A stretch of DNA of 64,000 nt from Actinomycetes bacterium. GTDB taxonomy: Bacteria > Actinomycetota > Acidimicrobiia > Acidimicrobiales > Ilumatobacteraceae. A program made the translations under genes and the position numbers. Positions 62,889 through 64,000 of the stretch are shown one piece after another (within the stretch, counting starts at the first letter, position 1; each line of letters starts with the position of its first letter). Location: contig JAIXWJ010000053.1 of assembly GCA_027491335.1 (NCBI GenBank), positions 48,878 to 112,877 of the forward strand, in the 5' to 3' direction. The notes beneath the pieces were generated by a model that was given only the letters and a program-made list of their open reading frames with translations, had not been told where the DNA came from and did not search any database.

Positions 62889-64000
62889 ATGTCCGAGTTC
62901 TCCCTCAACCTCACCGACGAACAACTTCAGATCAAGGATTGGATCCACGAGTTCGCCAAGGACGTCATGCGTCCGGCCGCTCAGGAGTGGGACGACCGCG
63001 AGGAATTCCCGTGGCCCATCGTTCAGGAGGCCGCCAAGATCGGTCTGTACGGCATCGACTTCATCATGAACGCGATGAGCGACAAGAGCGGTCTCACCAT
63101 GCCGGTCGCGGTGGAGGAAATCTTCTGGGGTGACGGTGGCATCGGAATGGCCATCATGGGTTCGGGTCTGGCGGCCGCGGGCATCAGCGGCAACGGCACT
63201 CCCGAGCAGGTCATCGAATGGGTCCCGCAGTGCTACGGCGATGCGAACGACGTGAAGCTCGGAGCGTTCTGCGTGAGTGAGCCCGATGCCGGTAGTGACG
63301 TGTCGTCGTTGCGCACCCGCGCCGTGTACGACGAAGCCAACGACGAGTGGGTGCTGAACGGCACCAAGGCGTGGATCACCAATGGTGGCATCGCCAACGT
63401 TCACGTGGTGGTGGCCGCCGTCGATCCGGCGCTGAAGGGTCGCGGTCAGGCTTCGTTCGTGATTCCTCCCGGAACCAAGGGTTTGTCGCAGGGTCAGAAG
63501 TACGCCAAGCACGGCATCAAGGCCTCGCACACCGCCGAGGTGGTGCTGGACGACGTGCGCGTGCCCGGCCGTTGTTTGTTGGGCGGCAAGGAGAAGCTCG
63601 ACGCCAAGTTGGCTCGTGCGCGCGAGGCCGGTCGCAGCGGCGAGGCCCAGCCCGCCATGAAGACCTTCGAAGCCACGCGACCCACCGTTGGTGCGCAGGC
63701 GCTCGGAATCGCCCGTGGCGCCTACGAGATCGCTCTCGACTACGCCAAGGAGCGCGTGGCGTTCGGCAAGCCGATCATCATGAACCAGTCCATCGCGTTC
63801 AAGCTGGCCAACATGGCCACCCAGATCGACGCGGCGCGTCTGCTGATCTGGCGCGCGTCGTGGTTGGCTCGCAACGGCGGATACAAGAACGCCGAGGGTT
63901 CCATGAGCAAGTACCACGCCTCGGAGACCGCGGTGCGCGTCACCGAGGAGGCCATCCAGATTCTGGGTGGCTACGGCTACACCCGCGAGTACCACGTGGA
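62889..64000 (+). CDS. Acyl-CoA dehydrogenase (partial, 3' end outside window)
   Basis: The first 370 residues of a dehydrogenase that should be about 400 long. Seen: FSLNLTDEQLQIKDWIHEFA at the N-terminus, FCVSEPDAGSDVSSLRTRAV (FAD/substrate loop) near residues 126-145, LNGTKAWITNGGIANVHVVV near 156-175, YAKERVAFGKPIIMNQSIAF near 284-303, and ILGGYGYTREYHV at the edge. A leaderless promoter (TAACAT) under a palindromic operator precedes ATG 62889. Short- or medium-chain acyl-CoA or branched-chain substrate is likely; the catalytic Glu region at the end of the gene is only partly visible. Confidence 0.9.
   Translation, partial: MSEFSLNLTDEQLQIKDWIHEFAKDVMRPAAQEWDDREEFPWPIVQEAAKIGLYGIDFIMNAMSDKSGLTMPVAVEEIFWGDGGIGMAIMGSGLAAAGISGNGTPEQVIEWVPQCYGDANDVKLGAFCVSEPDAGSDVSSLRTRAVYDEANDEWVLNGTKAWITNGGIANVHVVVAAVDPALKGRGQASFVIPPGTKGLSQGQKYAKHGIKASHTAEVVLDDVRVPGRCLLGGKEKLDAKLARAREAGRSGEAQPAMKTFEATRPTVGAQALGIARGAYEIALDYAKERVAFGKPIIMNQSIAFKLANMATQIDAARLLIWRASWLARNGGYKNAEGSMSKYHASETAVRVTEEAIQILGGYGYTREYHV

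Overview
High-GC chromosomal DNA from an actinobacterium, most plausibly class Acidimicrobiia (Ilumatobacter-like). The grounds are the argS-lysA-hom-thrC-rho-rpmE-prfA-prmC synteny typical of Actinomycetota, an Arg/Asn/Asp-rich insert in Rho, F420-type enzymes, and many acyl-CoA enzymes. No mobile element, phage, CRISPR array or rRNA was seen, and no gene-free stretch exceeds about 210 bases. The window is cut inside a gene at both ends.

Layout. 1-7.7 kb: antiporter, a solitary winged-helix regulator, an acyl-CoA dehydrogenase, two MFS exporters, a DNA alkyl-repair protein and small conserved proteins. 7.8-23.5 kb: tRNA-Arg(CCG) and the housekeeping block argS, lysA, hom, thrC, rho, rpmE, prfA, prmC, interrupted by a DUF1800/DUF1501 surface-protein pair and lacking thrB at its usual place. 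23.6-36.1 kb: a MocR regulator facing a pyrimidine/beta-alanine catabolic operon (beta-ureidopropionase, dihydropyrimidinase, CoA-acylating semialdehyde dehydrogenase, F420-type oxidoreductase) that runs into an ABC importer, with a class III aminotransferase beyond. 36.2-46.7 kb: two CoA-ester lyases, a methylsuccinyl-CoA dehydrogenase-like enzyme and a MaoC hydratase (ethylmalonyl-CoA pathway candidates), mixed with LOG, beta-lactamase-fold, flippase and mutY genes. 46.7-49.6 kb: a three-gene operon ending in an in-frame TGA selenoprotein of the UGSC family. 49.7-54.9 kb: metallohydrolase, TauD dioxygenase divergent from a flavin reductase, oligopeptidase B and a ferredoxin. 55.0-59.1 kb: SUF iron-sulfur assembly genes (sufB, a Cys-rich protein, sufD, a Rieske protein, sufC). 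59.1-64 kb: cyclase-domain protein, VWA protein, a membrane protein and a partial acyl-CoA dehydrogenase.

The most unusual item is the operon at 46691-49564: an Asp-nucleophile alpha/beta hydrolase, a thioredoxin-like domain (CETC) fused to an unrecognised domain of about 350 residues, and a 179-residue selenoprotein with U-G-S-C-T-S-C, followed by a perfect 8-bp hairpin that fits the bacterial SECIS rules. Two genome-style signals also stand out. At least 21 start codons have a TANNNT box 6-8 bases upstream and no ribosome binding site (leaderless transcripts). sufB and sufD each carry the same 28-bp palindromic operator over their promoters.
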